Of a stretch of 7,179 bases of DNA, positions 1 to 6,164 are shown piece by piece (within the stretch, counting starts at the first letter, position 1; each line of letters opens with the position of its first letter). The position numbers and the translations under genes are program-made. Under the pieces are notes generated by a model. The model was not told the DNA's origin, searched no databases, and saw only the letters and a list, made by a program, of their open reading frames with translations. The stretch comes from an uncultured Candidatus Methylacidiphilales bacterium (GTDB taxonomy: Bacteria > Verrucomicrobiota > Verrucomicrobiia > Methylacidiphilales > CALFVM01), in contig CALFVM010000193.1 in assembly GCA_937928665.1 (NCBI GenBank), positions 1 through 7,179 of the forward strand, read 5' to 3'.

Positions 1-376
1 CCTGATCGATACGAACGGGTGGATTGCCTTGTTTGAAAACTCACCCCATCTCAGCGAAGAAGCAGCTAGTATCATGGAATCAGGTGCCGTCTGCTTCATC
101 AGCGTCGCCAGCCTGTGGGAAGCGTCAATCAAACTGGGTCTGGGAAAATTAAAGCTGCCCTACGATTTGCGCCGGGACCTGCCCCGTCTGCTGGACGAAA
201 ATGGTTTTTCGGTCTTGGAAATCGACCTGGATGACGCCCTTGGTGTGGTCGATCTCCCCCCGCATCACGCGGATCCTTTTGACCGCCTGATGGTGGTGCA
301 AGCCATGCGGCGCAACCTCCGCGTCATCAGCCGCGATCCCATTTTCGAGACCTACGGCCTGCGCCGCGTCTGGTAA
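1..376 (+). CDS. VapC-like PIN-domain ribonuclease toxin, 5'-partial
   Basis: Probable toxin of a type II toxin-antitoxin pair: a PIN-domain, metal-dependent RNase. The frame is open from base 2 (base 1 ends the preceding codon), giving 124 visible residues to TAA at 374-376. A TTG at 29 could be mistaken for a start, but the residues before it (LIDTN) are the conserved PIN N-terminus with the first catalytic Asp, so the true start lies before the window by only a few codons. Visible PIN acidic residues are Asp3 (LIDTN), Glu40 (ASLWEASIK), Asp91/Asp94 (HHADPFDRL) and Asp112 (SRDPIF). The layout, including the GLGKLKLP segment after the Glu and a C-terminal YGLRRVW, fits the Sll0205-like VapC subgroup of about 125-130 residues. 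The antitoxin normally lies immediately upstream and would be outside the window. Toxin activity and RNA target are inferred from the family only. Confidence 0.86.
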   Translation, partial: LIDTNGWIALFENSPHLSEEAASIMESGAVCFISVASLWEASIKLGLGKLKLPYDLRRDLPRLLDENGFSVLEIDLDDALGVVDLPPHHADPFDRLMVVQAMRRNLRVISRDPIFETYGLRRVW

Positions 377-417
377 CGGGTCCGGACTCCACCCCCCTCG
401 CCCAACTCACCTCTTCA

Positions 418-490
418 CCCTCAATCTTCCTTCCCCAGCCTTTCCTCTTCACGCGCTTCACGGTTAAATTCACGGTTACAAAATGCCTTT
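418..490 (+). repeat. C/T-rich intergenic repeat element, copy 1
   Basis: This lies in the 146-base gap between the PIN gene and the hydrolase gene. It shares ordered anchors with the element at 1444-1509: ccctcaa, aatctt, ttcacg units, cttcacggt and a closing tgccttt. Inside it, ttcacgcgc (448-456) and ttcacggtt (457-465) are adjacent 9-base units, and ttcacggtta occurs twice (457-466 and 469-478). On the minus strand this reads as purine-rich GTGAAG units. No convincing gene, U-tract terminator or promoter is visible in this gap. Confidence 0.6.
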
Positions 491-522
491 GTTTCGAGAC
501 GCTCTCACGGCATGATCGCGTC

Positions 523-1323
523 GTGGTGCCTGGTTCATTCAACCCATTTATTCGCGGAGTCCTTCTTACCATGATGATCGCTTGTCCCTGTGCCTCCCTG
601 CCCGGCCAGGATGTGGCCCGGGAACGTCTGGAATCCTCACCCCGCCATGGGGAATTCATCACCATCGGCGATGGCCCGCAAGCCACCCGTGGCTTCATTG
701 TTTATCCCGAGGTTAAAGACAAAGCCACCGCGGTGGTGGTCATTCACGAAATCTTCGGACTGACCGATTGGGTCCGCTCGGTCTGCGACCAATTGGCGGA
801 AAACGGCTTCATTGCTTTTGCTCCGGACATGTTAGGCGGCAAGCAATATGAGAGTCTGGATGACGCACGCCGGGCCATTGGTGAACTGAAACCGGAGGAA
901 ATCCGCCGTCATCTCGATGCCTCGGTCGATTACCTCAAAGCCCTGCCGGCGGCCAACGGCAAAGTGGCCGTGGGCGGGTTTTGCTGGGGCGGGGCGCAAA
1001 CCTTTCGCTACGCCGCCACTCGGAGCGACGTGGCAGCGTTTTTCCCGTTCTACGGCAATGCCACCACGGAAGCCGCTATGATCGATCCGGTGCAGGCTCC
1101 GGTCTATGGGTTCTTTGCCGAGAACGATGCCCGGGTCAACGCGACCTTGCCGGAAGCGGAGACCGCCTGGAAAGCCGCTGGCAAAACGCTGGAAGTGGTC
1201 ATCTATCCCGGTGCCGGCCACGGGTTCATGCGGGCAGGAGAAGCCGCCGATGCCTCCGCCGAAAACAAAGCCGCCCGCGCCGAGGCCTGGAAGCGCTGGC
1301 TGAATTTGCTGAGTGCACTTTGA
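523..1323 (+). CDS. Dienelactone hydrolase family protein, probably exported
   Basis: Alpha/beta-hydrolase of the dienelactone hydrolase (DLH) family, 266 residues from the GTG at 523. Family members hydrolyse lactones or esters with a Cys-Asp-His triad. All catalytic elements are visible: Glu76 in VIHEIFGL, nucleophile Cys154 in GGFCWGGA, Asp202 in ENDARV and His233 in GAGHGF. Residues 1-29 carry one Arg followed by a hydrophobic stretch (GVLLTMMIAC) and then small residues, consistent with a signal peptide or, less well, a lipobox ending at Cys21. The start is uncertain. ATG at 571 has a GGAG at 556-559, but starting there removes the basic n-region, so GTG 523 is preferred to keep an export signal. 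The gene stands alone, converging on the GH30-like gene, with related repeat elements on both sides. The substrate cannot be told; many exported homologues are only annotated as DLH family, and chlorocatechol degradation is not implied. Confidence 0.9.
   Translation: MVPGSFNPFIRGVLLTMMIACPCASLPGQDVARERLESSPRHGEFITIGDGPQATRGFIVYPEVKDKATAVVVIHEIFGLTDWVRSVCDQLAENGFIAFAPDMLGGKQYESLDDARRAIGELKPEEIRRHLDASVDYLKALPAANGKVAVGGFCWGGAQTFRYAATRSDVAAFFPFYGNATTEAAMIDPVQAPVYGFFAENDARVNATLPEAETAWKAAGKTLEVVIYPGAGHGFMRAGEAADASAENKAARAEAWKRWLNLLSAL
556..559 (+). promoter_or_regulatory. Possible Shine-Dalgarno for an internal start at 571
   Basis: GGAG sits 11 bases before ATG 571, in frame with the hydrolase. 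It is the only ribosome-binding-like sequence near the gene start and is the main argument against the GTG start at 523, which has none that I can see. Confidence 0.3.
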
Positions 1324-1362
1324 ATCCCCACTGCCTTCACCATTGATTTTTAAGCCAGCCGC

Positions 1363-1496
1363 ACCGTGAAGGTCATCATGGGCATACGAGGGTAACCACT
1401 TCAACCCTCCAACCGGTCTGACAAACACTGCGCCCCTTCTCCTCCCTCAAAAAAATCTTCTGCCTTGCCCTTCACCTCCTTCACGCTCTTCACGGT
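1363..1496. repeat. Widely spaced inverted repeat accgtgaag/cttcacggt between convergent genes
   Basis: accgtgaag at 1363-1371 is the exact reverse complement of cttcacggt at 1488-1496, the latter inside the second C/T-rich element. A second short pair is ccttcac (1334-1340) with gtgaagg (1366-1372). Smaller pairs in the same gap are gagggt/accctc (1388-1393, 1404-1409) and aaccgt/acggtt (1516-1521, 1538-1543). The 224-base gap separates two convergent genes, so some of this could help transcription termination, but no arm is followed by a clear U-tract. No coding region is seen in the gap. Confidence 0.35.
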
Positions 1497-1509
1497 AAAA
1501 GTTGCCTTT
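1444..1509 (+). repeat. C/T-rich intergenic repeat element, copy 2
   Basis: Second copy of the element at 418-490, same orientation, on the other side of the hydrolase gene. It begins with ccctcaa, has aatctt at 1454-1459, then three successive 9-base units (ttcacctcc 1471-1479, ttcacgctc 1480-1488, ttcacggta 1489-1497), and ends with tgccttt (1503-1509). On the minus strand the units read GTGAAGnnn. A small AT-rich hairpin, taaaag-ttgc-ctttta (1496-1511), closes it. Confidence 0.6.
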
Positions 1510-1547
1510 TAAGTAAACCGTTTTCCGGACCGAGCGCACGGTTCAGC

Positions 1548-2966
1548 TCAAACGCCGTAAAATCCCGTGACCGAGCCGGGCGGGGCCTCGAAGACCAGTC
1601 GTCCGTTTTCCACTTCGTATCGTCCGGCATCGACAAAATGACGGGACGAATCGGTGGTGAATGCCCGGAAAGCCATGGATCGTGATCCGCGCACTTCCAC
1701 CGGCACCGGCCAGGTTTGATCCGTGCAGTTCACCAGCACAAATGCATCCGGATGCGGCGACCCCTTCCCGGAAAAGGCGGTGAGGAACAAGCCGCCTTCA
1801 TTACACGAGGTGGCGCAGACCGTGGTGCCAGGCTGGCCCGCCCGGGCCATCGGGAGATAAAAATAGTAGCCCGGCTCAATCTGCCAAGTGCCGTCCCCGA
1901 ACACACGGATGGCGGTGCCGGGGTTGGGATCGCCCCCGGCCCATAACCGCGGCCGCTGGCAACAGGCCCAGGGGATGATCGCACTGACTTTGGCATGGGT
2001 GATCTGGTTGTAATAATCCCAGGCCATGGACGCGTCCATCTTCCCCCAACTGGCCGAGGTGGTCCACGCCTTCAATTCGGGACGCAGGGCACGCAAACGA
2101 TCGAATCCCGCCGAGTAATGATCCCCGTGCCAACGGTGGGGATAGGGATTGTAAAACCCGTGCGAGGTCACCAGAGCCAGCGCGTCCAGGGCGGGCCGAT
2201 GATCGGCCAACGCCGCCGCGTAACCCCAGCCGGAAAAACGGACCCAACTGAAGGTTTCTCCGTTGGTCACCCCCACTTGGGGAAATCCGGCGGCGTCCAG
2301 ACCACGACGCAGGCGGGGCAGAAATGCGGCCAGTGCCTCCGCATCCCAATGCAGATTGTAATCGTGGCCGGTATCGCGGGGCAGGTCGTGGCCTTCCGGC
2401 GTCCAACGTCGCCAGCATTCTCCCTCGTTGTGAGGGGAGAGATAGTCGAGCGGCAGTCGTTCTTCCTCGCGCAAAAACCGCACCCAATCAACCAGATAGG
2501 CAATCAGGTCCGGCTCGCGGGCGGGATCAAGGTCACGACCACGGAAAGCCCGCTGGAGCGTCATCCAGCCCGGCGGCCCGTAGAGGGTGGTGATCAGCGA
2601 GAGCTTCCCTCCCCGCGCCTGCGTGCGCACCAGCGCACCGCGGGCAAACCGGAGCATCGAACCGGTGGAACGCCGGTGATGGTAAACCGGAGCGGCACCG
2701 GGGGCGGGTTCGTCCGCGTGATGCGGATCAAGAAAGAGTTTGATCAGTCCGGGCCGTGGGCCATCCGGTCCCCACAACAGATCGAGGATCGCTTCCACCG
2801 ACTCATCCGAGAGCGTATCAAACCCCCCGTAGTCTTGAGGATCAGCGGCCAGATCGGGCGTGTGGCAGGTCTGGACGTAATTCAAACCAAAGCCATCCCA
2901 CGGCTGAAGCCGGGCAGAGAAATCCACCCGGGCGCGAAGCAACGAAGTGTAAAACGGATCCGCCAT
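1548..2966 (-). CDS. GH30-like glycoside hydrolase (clan GH-A type) with atypical nucleophile position
   Basis: Probable glycoside hydrolase, 472 residues, with a TIM-barrel followed by a beta-sandwich side domain, as in GH30. Visible landmarks are the N-terminal DGFGLNYVQTCH, LYGPPGWM (129-135), the strand-4 acid/base segment YLSPHNEGE with Glu181, TNGETFSW with Glu237, SHGFYNPYP (268-276), the strand-7 segment AWTTSASWGKMD (300-311) and strand-8 AIIPWA. GH30 enzymes normally have Glu as nucleophile at the strand-7 position; here Thr303-Ser304 stand there. Residues from about 365 form the side domain, ending in PPGSVTGFYGV. No signal peptide is visible, which suggests a cytoplasmic enzyme. 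The start is well fixed: an in-frame stop lies three codons upstream of ATG 2966, though no good Shine-Dalgarno is seen. The gene is 133 bases downstream of the amidohydrolase gene and is probably part of the same glycan-use cluster. Substrate unknown; a glucuronoxylan or glucoside role would be a guess. Confidence 0.85.
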   Translation of the reverse strand: MADPFYTSLLRARVDFSARLQPWDGFGLNYVQTCHTPDLAADPQDYGGFDTLSDESVEAILDLLWGPDGPRPGLIKLFLDPHHADEPAPGAAPVYHHRRSTGSMLRFARGALVRTQARGGKLSLITTLYGPPGWMTLQRAFRGRDLDPAREPDLIAYLVDWVRFLREEERLPLDYLSPHNEGECWRRWTPEGHDLPRDTGHDYNLHWDAEALAAFLPRLRRGLDAAGFPQVGVTNGETFSWVRFSGWGYAAALADHRPALDALALVTSHGFYNPYPHRWHGDHYSAGFDRLRALRPELKAWTTSASWGKMDASMAWDYYNQITHAKVSAIIPWACCQRPRLWAGGDPNPGTAIRVFGDGTWQIEPGYYFYLPMARAGQPGTTVCATSCNEGGLFLTAFSGKGSPHPDAFVLVNCTDQTWPVPVEVRGSRSMAFRAFTTDSSRHFVDAGRYEVENGRLVFEAPPGSVTGFYGV

Positions 2967-3016
2967 AACGATTCAACTCTGCGCAAAACTTGGTTGAGTC
3001 GATGGTGAAGCAAATG

Positions 3017-3038
3017 AGGCGGAAAATTTCCTCCGCCT
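3017..3038 (-). other. 7-bp inverted repeat between the amidohydrolase and GH30-like genes
   Basis: aggcgga (3017-3023) and tccgcct (3032-3038) are exact reverse complements around an 8-base loop, 51-83 bases before the GH30-like start. In the direction of transcription it follows the amidohydrolase stop by about 60 bases. It lacks a U-run, so it may be a weak terminator, an mRNA stabilising hairpin or an operator-like site. None of these can be decided from sequence alone. Confidence 0.4.
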
Positions 3039-3039
3039 G

Positions 3040-3103
3040 TTACCTCTCCATCCTCCTCCTCATCTTACTCCTCTTCTTCATCTAACTCTTACCCCTCAAT
3101 CAA
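3040..3103 (-). other. 64-base tract without G (plus strand); purine-rich mRNA segment
   Basis: There is no G on the plus strand from 3040 to 3103, so the transcript of the minus-strand operon has no C there. It is made of GA-rich units such as gatgaagaagaggag and gatgaggaggagg. It begins at the amidohydrolase stop and runs to the inverted repeat at 3017-3038. Its first part (gattgagggg) resembles a segment of the element at 418-490 read on the minus strand (gattgaggg). No reading frame worth calling is found in it. Confidence 0.5.
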
Positions 3104-4122
3104 GCGGAGTGATGGACCAGGAAGCGCTCGATGGCGGCGGCGAGGAAACGGGCGGCGTTCCCGCCGAGGTAGTCGGCCTCAGCCTCTGCAGGCCAGCCGG
3201 TGAAGTCGGCCCGACGGGCGGTTTCCGGATGCCGGGGATCCTGCAACTGGCGGATGAGGGCGCGGCCGCCGCCGAAGTTCCAGCTCATGCGACCGTATGG
3301 GGCATCGCTCCCGAGCGAGATGCGCGCCCAGGCCGCCGGCCCCGCCGCGGCGAAGGCCAGCAAATCGGAAGCCATGTGGGTGTCGCGCTTGGCACTGTGG
3401 ATGATGAAGATGTTGTCGTGTTCCAGGGCGACGCGACGGGTGGTCGCGGCCATGGTTTCCTGTTCCAGGTAAGAGGCACCGCCCCCACCGCCATGGACAG
3501 CGATCAGTGGATGAGGTGCAAAACGTTGGGCCAGCACTTCCAATGCCGAGGGCGGGGTGTAGGGGCTGTCGGCACCGAAGTGAAACGCCGGGACCGCGCC
3601 TTCCTGCACGATGGCTTCGACCACGCGAACGACCTGCTCACTGTCCATGGGATAGGCGTTTTGCGCCGGGTTCATTTTAACCACGAACATGCCGTGCTCG
3701 CGGCAGCAGGTGCGGACGAGATCCTCGGCCAGGTTGGGGCCTAACGCACGGGGATCGACCCACGCGGCGGCCAGGAAACGGTCGGGGTGGCGCACGGCGG
3801 CCTGAGCGACGGCAAGGTTGGCGGCCAGCAGGGCGGCCGCATTGGCTTCCGGGGTGCCATCGCTGGGCGTGGCGGCGGGATTCTGCCAGATCAAGGCCAG
3901 GTCGATCCCGGCGAGGTCCATTTCCGCGAGGATGGCCTCCGCGTCAATCGTGCGGCCGTGGAAATAATCGGGATCGGCGGCAGAGCGTGCGCGGAGAGGC
4001 TCGGGCAGAATTTCCGGGGCAGTGAGGTGGACGTCCGCGTCAAGCACCGGCGCGGGCTGGCGCAGGAGGCGGTCGCGTTGTTGGCGCAGTCGATCGCGCC
4101 AGGATGAGGAGTTCGCAGTCAT
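3100..4122 (-). CDS. Amidohydrolase family 2 (TIM-barrel metal-dependent hydrolase)
   Basis: Metal-dependent hydrolase or decarboxylase of the amidohydrolase-2 family (relatives include ACMSD-type decarboxylases and sugar or pyrone lactonases), 340 residues. Visible landmarks are DADVHL (28-33) in place of the usual HxH, VVKMNP with Lys149, AFHFGADSPY with His181, AVHGGGGG with His210 and the terminal metal-site Asp273 in LGSDAPYG. A GNAARFL segment near the end (321-327) is typical of the family. ATG 4122 is chosen because it follows the upstream gene's TGA (4127-4125) after two bases, suggesting translational coupling. The alternative ATG at 4176 would add 18 residues and overlap the upstream gene by 52 bases. 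No signal peptide, so cytoplasmic. In this operon a lactonase-like step on an oxidised sugar is a reasonable guess, but the sequence does not identify the substrate. Confidence 0.9.
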   Translation of the reverse strand: MTANSSSWRDRLRQQRDRLLRQPAPVLDADVHLTAPEILPEPLRARSAADPDYFHGRTIDAEAILAEMDLAGIDLALIWQNPAATPSDGTPEANAAALLAANLAVAQAAVRHPDRFLAAAWVDPRALGPNLAEDLVRTCCREHGMFVVKMNPAQNAYPMDSEQVVRVVEAIVQEGAVPAFHFGADSPYTPPSALEVLAQRFAPHPLIAVHGGGGGASYLEQETMAATTRRVALEHDNIFIIHSAKRDTHMASDLLAFAAAGPAAWARISLGSDAPYGRMSWNFGGGRALIRQLQDPRHPETARRADFTGWPAEAEADYLGGNAARFLAAAIERFLVHHSA

Positions 4123-4127
4123 GCTCA
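4120..4127 (-). promoter_or_regulatory. Stop/start junction, probable translational coupling
   Basis: Read on the minus strand, the TGA of the DUF5054-like gene (4127-4125), two bases, and the ATG of the amidohydrolase gene (4122-4120) follow one another directly. No strong Shine-Dalgarno precedes this ATG, so re-initiation by ribosomes finishing the upstream gene is plausible. Confidence 0.5.
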
Positions 4128-6152
4128 GGAGTCCATAGTTAGCCGGAAGCGGAAACGCAGGTCGTCTCCGTTCCACTGGGGAAAGTTCGTTCCCCAGAGA
4201 TTGTTGAACAGACAGACGTGAAGTCCGGCGCGGGAGTCGGGCACTTCGTTGGTAAACTGAGCCAAGGAAGGCCGACCCGGAGCGATGAGCGGAGCGTCTG
4301 GGGTATCGAAATGCCAGGAGGTGCCGTTAGGGTGGCGAGCCCGCGCACCCCAGGTGGCGTGGAGGGCACGCCCGCCCTTGGAAACCACGGTGGCGGGATC
4401 GATCTCGCGCCCGAGTTTGAGCAGGTGCCAGGCCATGCCTTCCGGCAGGGCGGGGGCAAAGGAAAACCAAAACGCTTCCGGCAGGCGGGTGGCGGTTTTA
4501 TCAAACCAGGTCAGGATCCAATCGATGGTCCGGGCCGTCGGGTCCGCTTGGATTTCTAACCAAACTTCCGAGGGAGTGCCGTAATCGCGGTGGGCCTGGG
4601 CGGGAAAATCGAGCCGGGCGAGGAGGTGTTTCCCTCCCTCCCGATGCCAGAAGGAACGGCAGTGCGGGGTCCACCAGCGGGACTCGGCCAGGTCGGGCGG
4701 CAAGCCGGGCTTGCCAAAGTCAACCGCCGCTTCATCAGCAAAACGCCCGTTGTAGTCGGCACGGAATTGGTCCAAGTCAGCTTTGGAAAGCGTCTGGTAG
4801 CGGAAAAGCCCGAGACCATCGGGTGCCTGCACCGAACCGTGAGGCAACGACCAGGCCAGGACGGCTCCGGTCTGCGGATCAAGGCGGAGCGGTCCATCGG
4901 CGGGAGTGCCTTCGTTCCATGCGCTGAGGTCCGGGCGGCACGGGCTGAGGGCGTGGAGGGCCTGGCGGGCTTCTGCGGCCAGGGCCGGGTCGAGTGCCTC
5001 CACGGCATCTTCGAGGTAATCGCGTTGTTCCTGCCAGGATGCCTCACAAAGACGGAAAGGACCGCGGTGGCGCACGCGGGCAAAGTCGGCGTTGGCCCAG
5101 TTCACGGTGTCGTGCAGGTGGGGGCCGATGGAGATGCTCCAGGTGTGCTCGGCCACGAGGGCCAGGGCGTTGGAAAAGCGGACGTAGCTTTTGCTTTCGG
5201 GCAGGAGACGGCGGGCACGCAGCCAGTCTTTACGCAGGCGGAGCAGTTCGCGGAAGCGCTGGATTTTCCACGGATCGGTGCCGCCGCCATGAATCCAGGT
5301 ATCGCCGATTTCCTGCTCGAGGATGGGCAGGGATTCGCGCAGGGGATCCAAGGTGGTGAAGAAGTCGTCCAAGCGGCCGGCGCGAACCGCAGCCTGGGGA
5401 TGGGCGGTCCGGGCGTTGGCAAACCAGGAGCGCACATCCGCCATCGAGGGCACTTCCATGTTGTCCCCGATCATGCGGAAGAGAAGCGCGGTTTGGTGGC
5501 CGGGCAGGTGGATGTCCCGGGCGTAAGAACGGGAGTAAGCGACGACCACTTCAGCACCGCTCTCGGGATCGCGCCAACGGAAGAGGTCGGGCACCTCGGG
5601 CTTGGTGGACATGTGGTTGACACCGATGTGGAGGTAGGACACGCCGGCGCGGGCCAGGAGCGGGACCAGGCCGCGGGTGTGGCCGGGCACATCGGTCATT
5701 TTTCCCGTGACGGTGCGGCAGCCGAAGCGGGCGTCGAGTTGCCGGGACAAGCCCAGGGCGGCTTCGACGAGTTCTTCATCCATCAACTCGGTGTGCGTGG
5801 TGAAGGGGGTGGCCAGCCAGGCGATGGCGCCTTCGGCAATGCCTTGTTCAAGGGTGGTGAGCGCGGCACCGGACTTGCGTTCGAGGGCCTCCCAGACCAG
5901 CCAACTGCCCACCGTCCAGCAGAAGGAAAGCCCCTCGTCGCGCAGCCGCCGGTTCTGGTCGATGGCGGTGGGGAACATCCAGTTGATCTGGTCGTGGATG
6001 ACTTTGGCCGCCGTTCCTGTGAAACCAACATCCAGGTGATTTTTGCAGGCGATGATGGCCAGGCGGGTTTCGGGAAAAATGTCCGGATGGCCCGTCGGGG
6101 CGATGCCCTGAAGTTTGTTCGGCTCAATGAGAGGAGCGGAGGCTGTGGTCAT
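4125..6152 (-). CDS. DUF5054-like protein with GH38-type (alpha-mannosidase-like) catalytic domain
   Basis: Large probable glycosidase of 675 residues; it matches my memory of the DUF5054 family, whose N-terminal half resembles the GH38 alpha-mannosidase fold. GH38 enzymes use a zinc held by a His-x-Asp pair, the nucleophile Asp and a distant His. Here the candidates are CKNHLDVGFT with His39 and Asp41, TDVPGHT with Asp154 (the DPFGH-like position) and LVAEHTWSI with His336. The segment GLVPLLARAGVSYLHIGVN (161-179) after the Asp motif is as in GH38-like proteins. A middle helical region spans about 230-330, and the C-terminal part from about 430 is rich in predicted beta strands. No signal peptide. 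ATG 6152 is 9 bases after the previous gene's stop, in the same reading frame, with a stop immediately upstream; no clear Shine-Dalgarno. Biochemical role is unassigned; zinc-dependent glycoside cleavage is inferred from the motifs. Confidence 0.88.
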   Translation of the reverse strand: MTTASAPLIEPNKLQGIAPTGHPDIFPETRLAIIACKNHLDVGFTGTAAKVIHDQINWMFPTAIDQNRRLRDEGLSFCWTVGSWLVWEALERKSGAALTTLEQGIAEGAIAWLATPFTTHTELMDEELVEAALGLSRQLDARFGCRTVTGKMTDVPGHTRGLVPLLARAGVSYLHIGVNHMSTKPEVPDLFRWRDPESGAEVVVAYSRSYARDIHLPGHQTALLFRMIGDNMEVPSMADVRSWFANARTAHPQAAVRAGRLDDFFTTLDPLRESLPILEQEIGDTWIHGGGTDPWKIQRFRELLRLRKDWLRARRLLPESKSYVRFSNALALVAEHTWSISIGPHLHDTVNWANADFARVRHRGPFRLCEASWQEQRDYLEDAVEALDPALAAEARQALHALSPCRPDLSAWNEGTPADGPLRLDPQTGAVLAWSLPHGSVQAPDGLGLFRYQTLSKADLDQFRADYNGRFADEAAVDFGKPGLPPDLAESRWWTPHCRSFWHREGGKHLLARLDFPAQAHRDYGTPSEVWLEIQADPTARTIDWILTWFDKTATRLPEAFWFSFAPALPEGMAWHLLKLGREIDPATVVSKGGRALHATWGARARHPNGTSWHFDTPDAPLIAPGRPSLAQFTNEVPDSRAGLHVCLFNNLWGTNFPQWNGDDLRFRFRLTMDS

Positions 6153-6164
6153 ATGATGAAGTTA
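6150..6164 (-). promoter_or_regulatory. In-frame stop/start junction between CBM9-like and DUF5054-like genes
   Basis: On the minus strand TAA (6164-6162) is followed by three sense codons (ctt cat cat) and then ATG (6152-6150), all in one frame. The two proteins are separated only by a single stop codon and 9 bases, which supports an operon and possible re-initiation. Confidence 0.5.

Noticed and set aside
29..31. TTG as the start of the PIN-domain gene
   Set aside because: The conserved LIDTN segment with the first catalytic Asp is encoded just before it, so the gene must begin before the window.
377..522. Promoter for the hydrolase gene
   Set aside because: No pair of -35 and -10 like hexamers with proper spacing could be identified with any confidence.
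418..1509. Integron-type attachment sites or a CRISPR array around the hydrolase gene
   Set aside because: The two elements have no attC-like paired inverted arms with core sites, and there is no regular repeat-spacer structure; the periodicity is a 9-base tandem unit.
1324..1547. Rho-independent terminator between the convergent genes
   Set aside because: Several short inverted repeats are present, but stems are only 6-9 bp, loops are long, and none is followed by a U-tract on either strand.
1995..3008. Open frame of 337 codons on the plus strand opposite the GH30-like gene
   Set aside because: No domain or family motif is visible, and the opposite strand carries a clearly recognisable enzyme in the same interval.
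4123..4176. Longer form of the amidohydrolase starting at ATG 4176
   Set aside because: It would overlap the upstream gene by 52 bases and add an Arg/Pro-rich segment before the conserved part. ATG 4122 sits two bases after the upstream stop and is a better fit.
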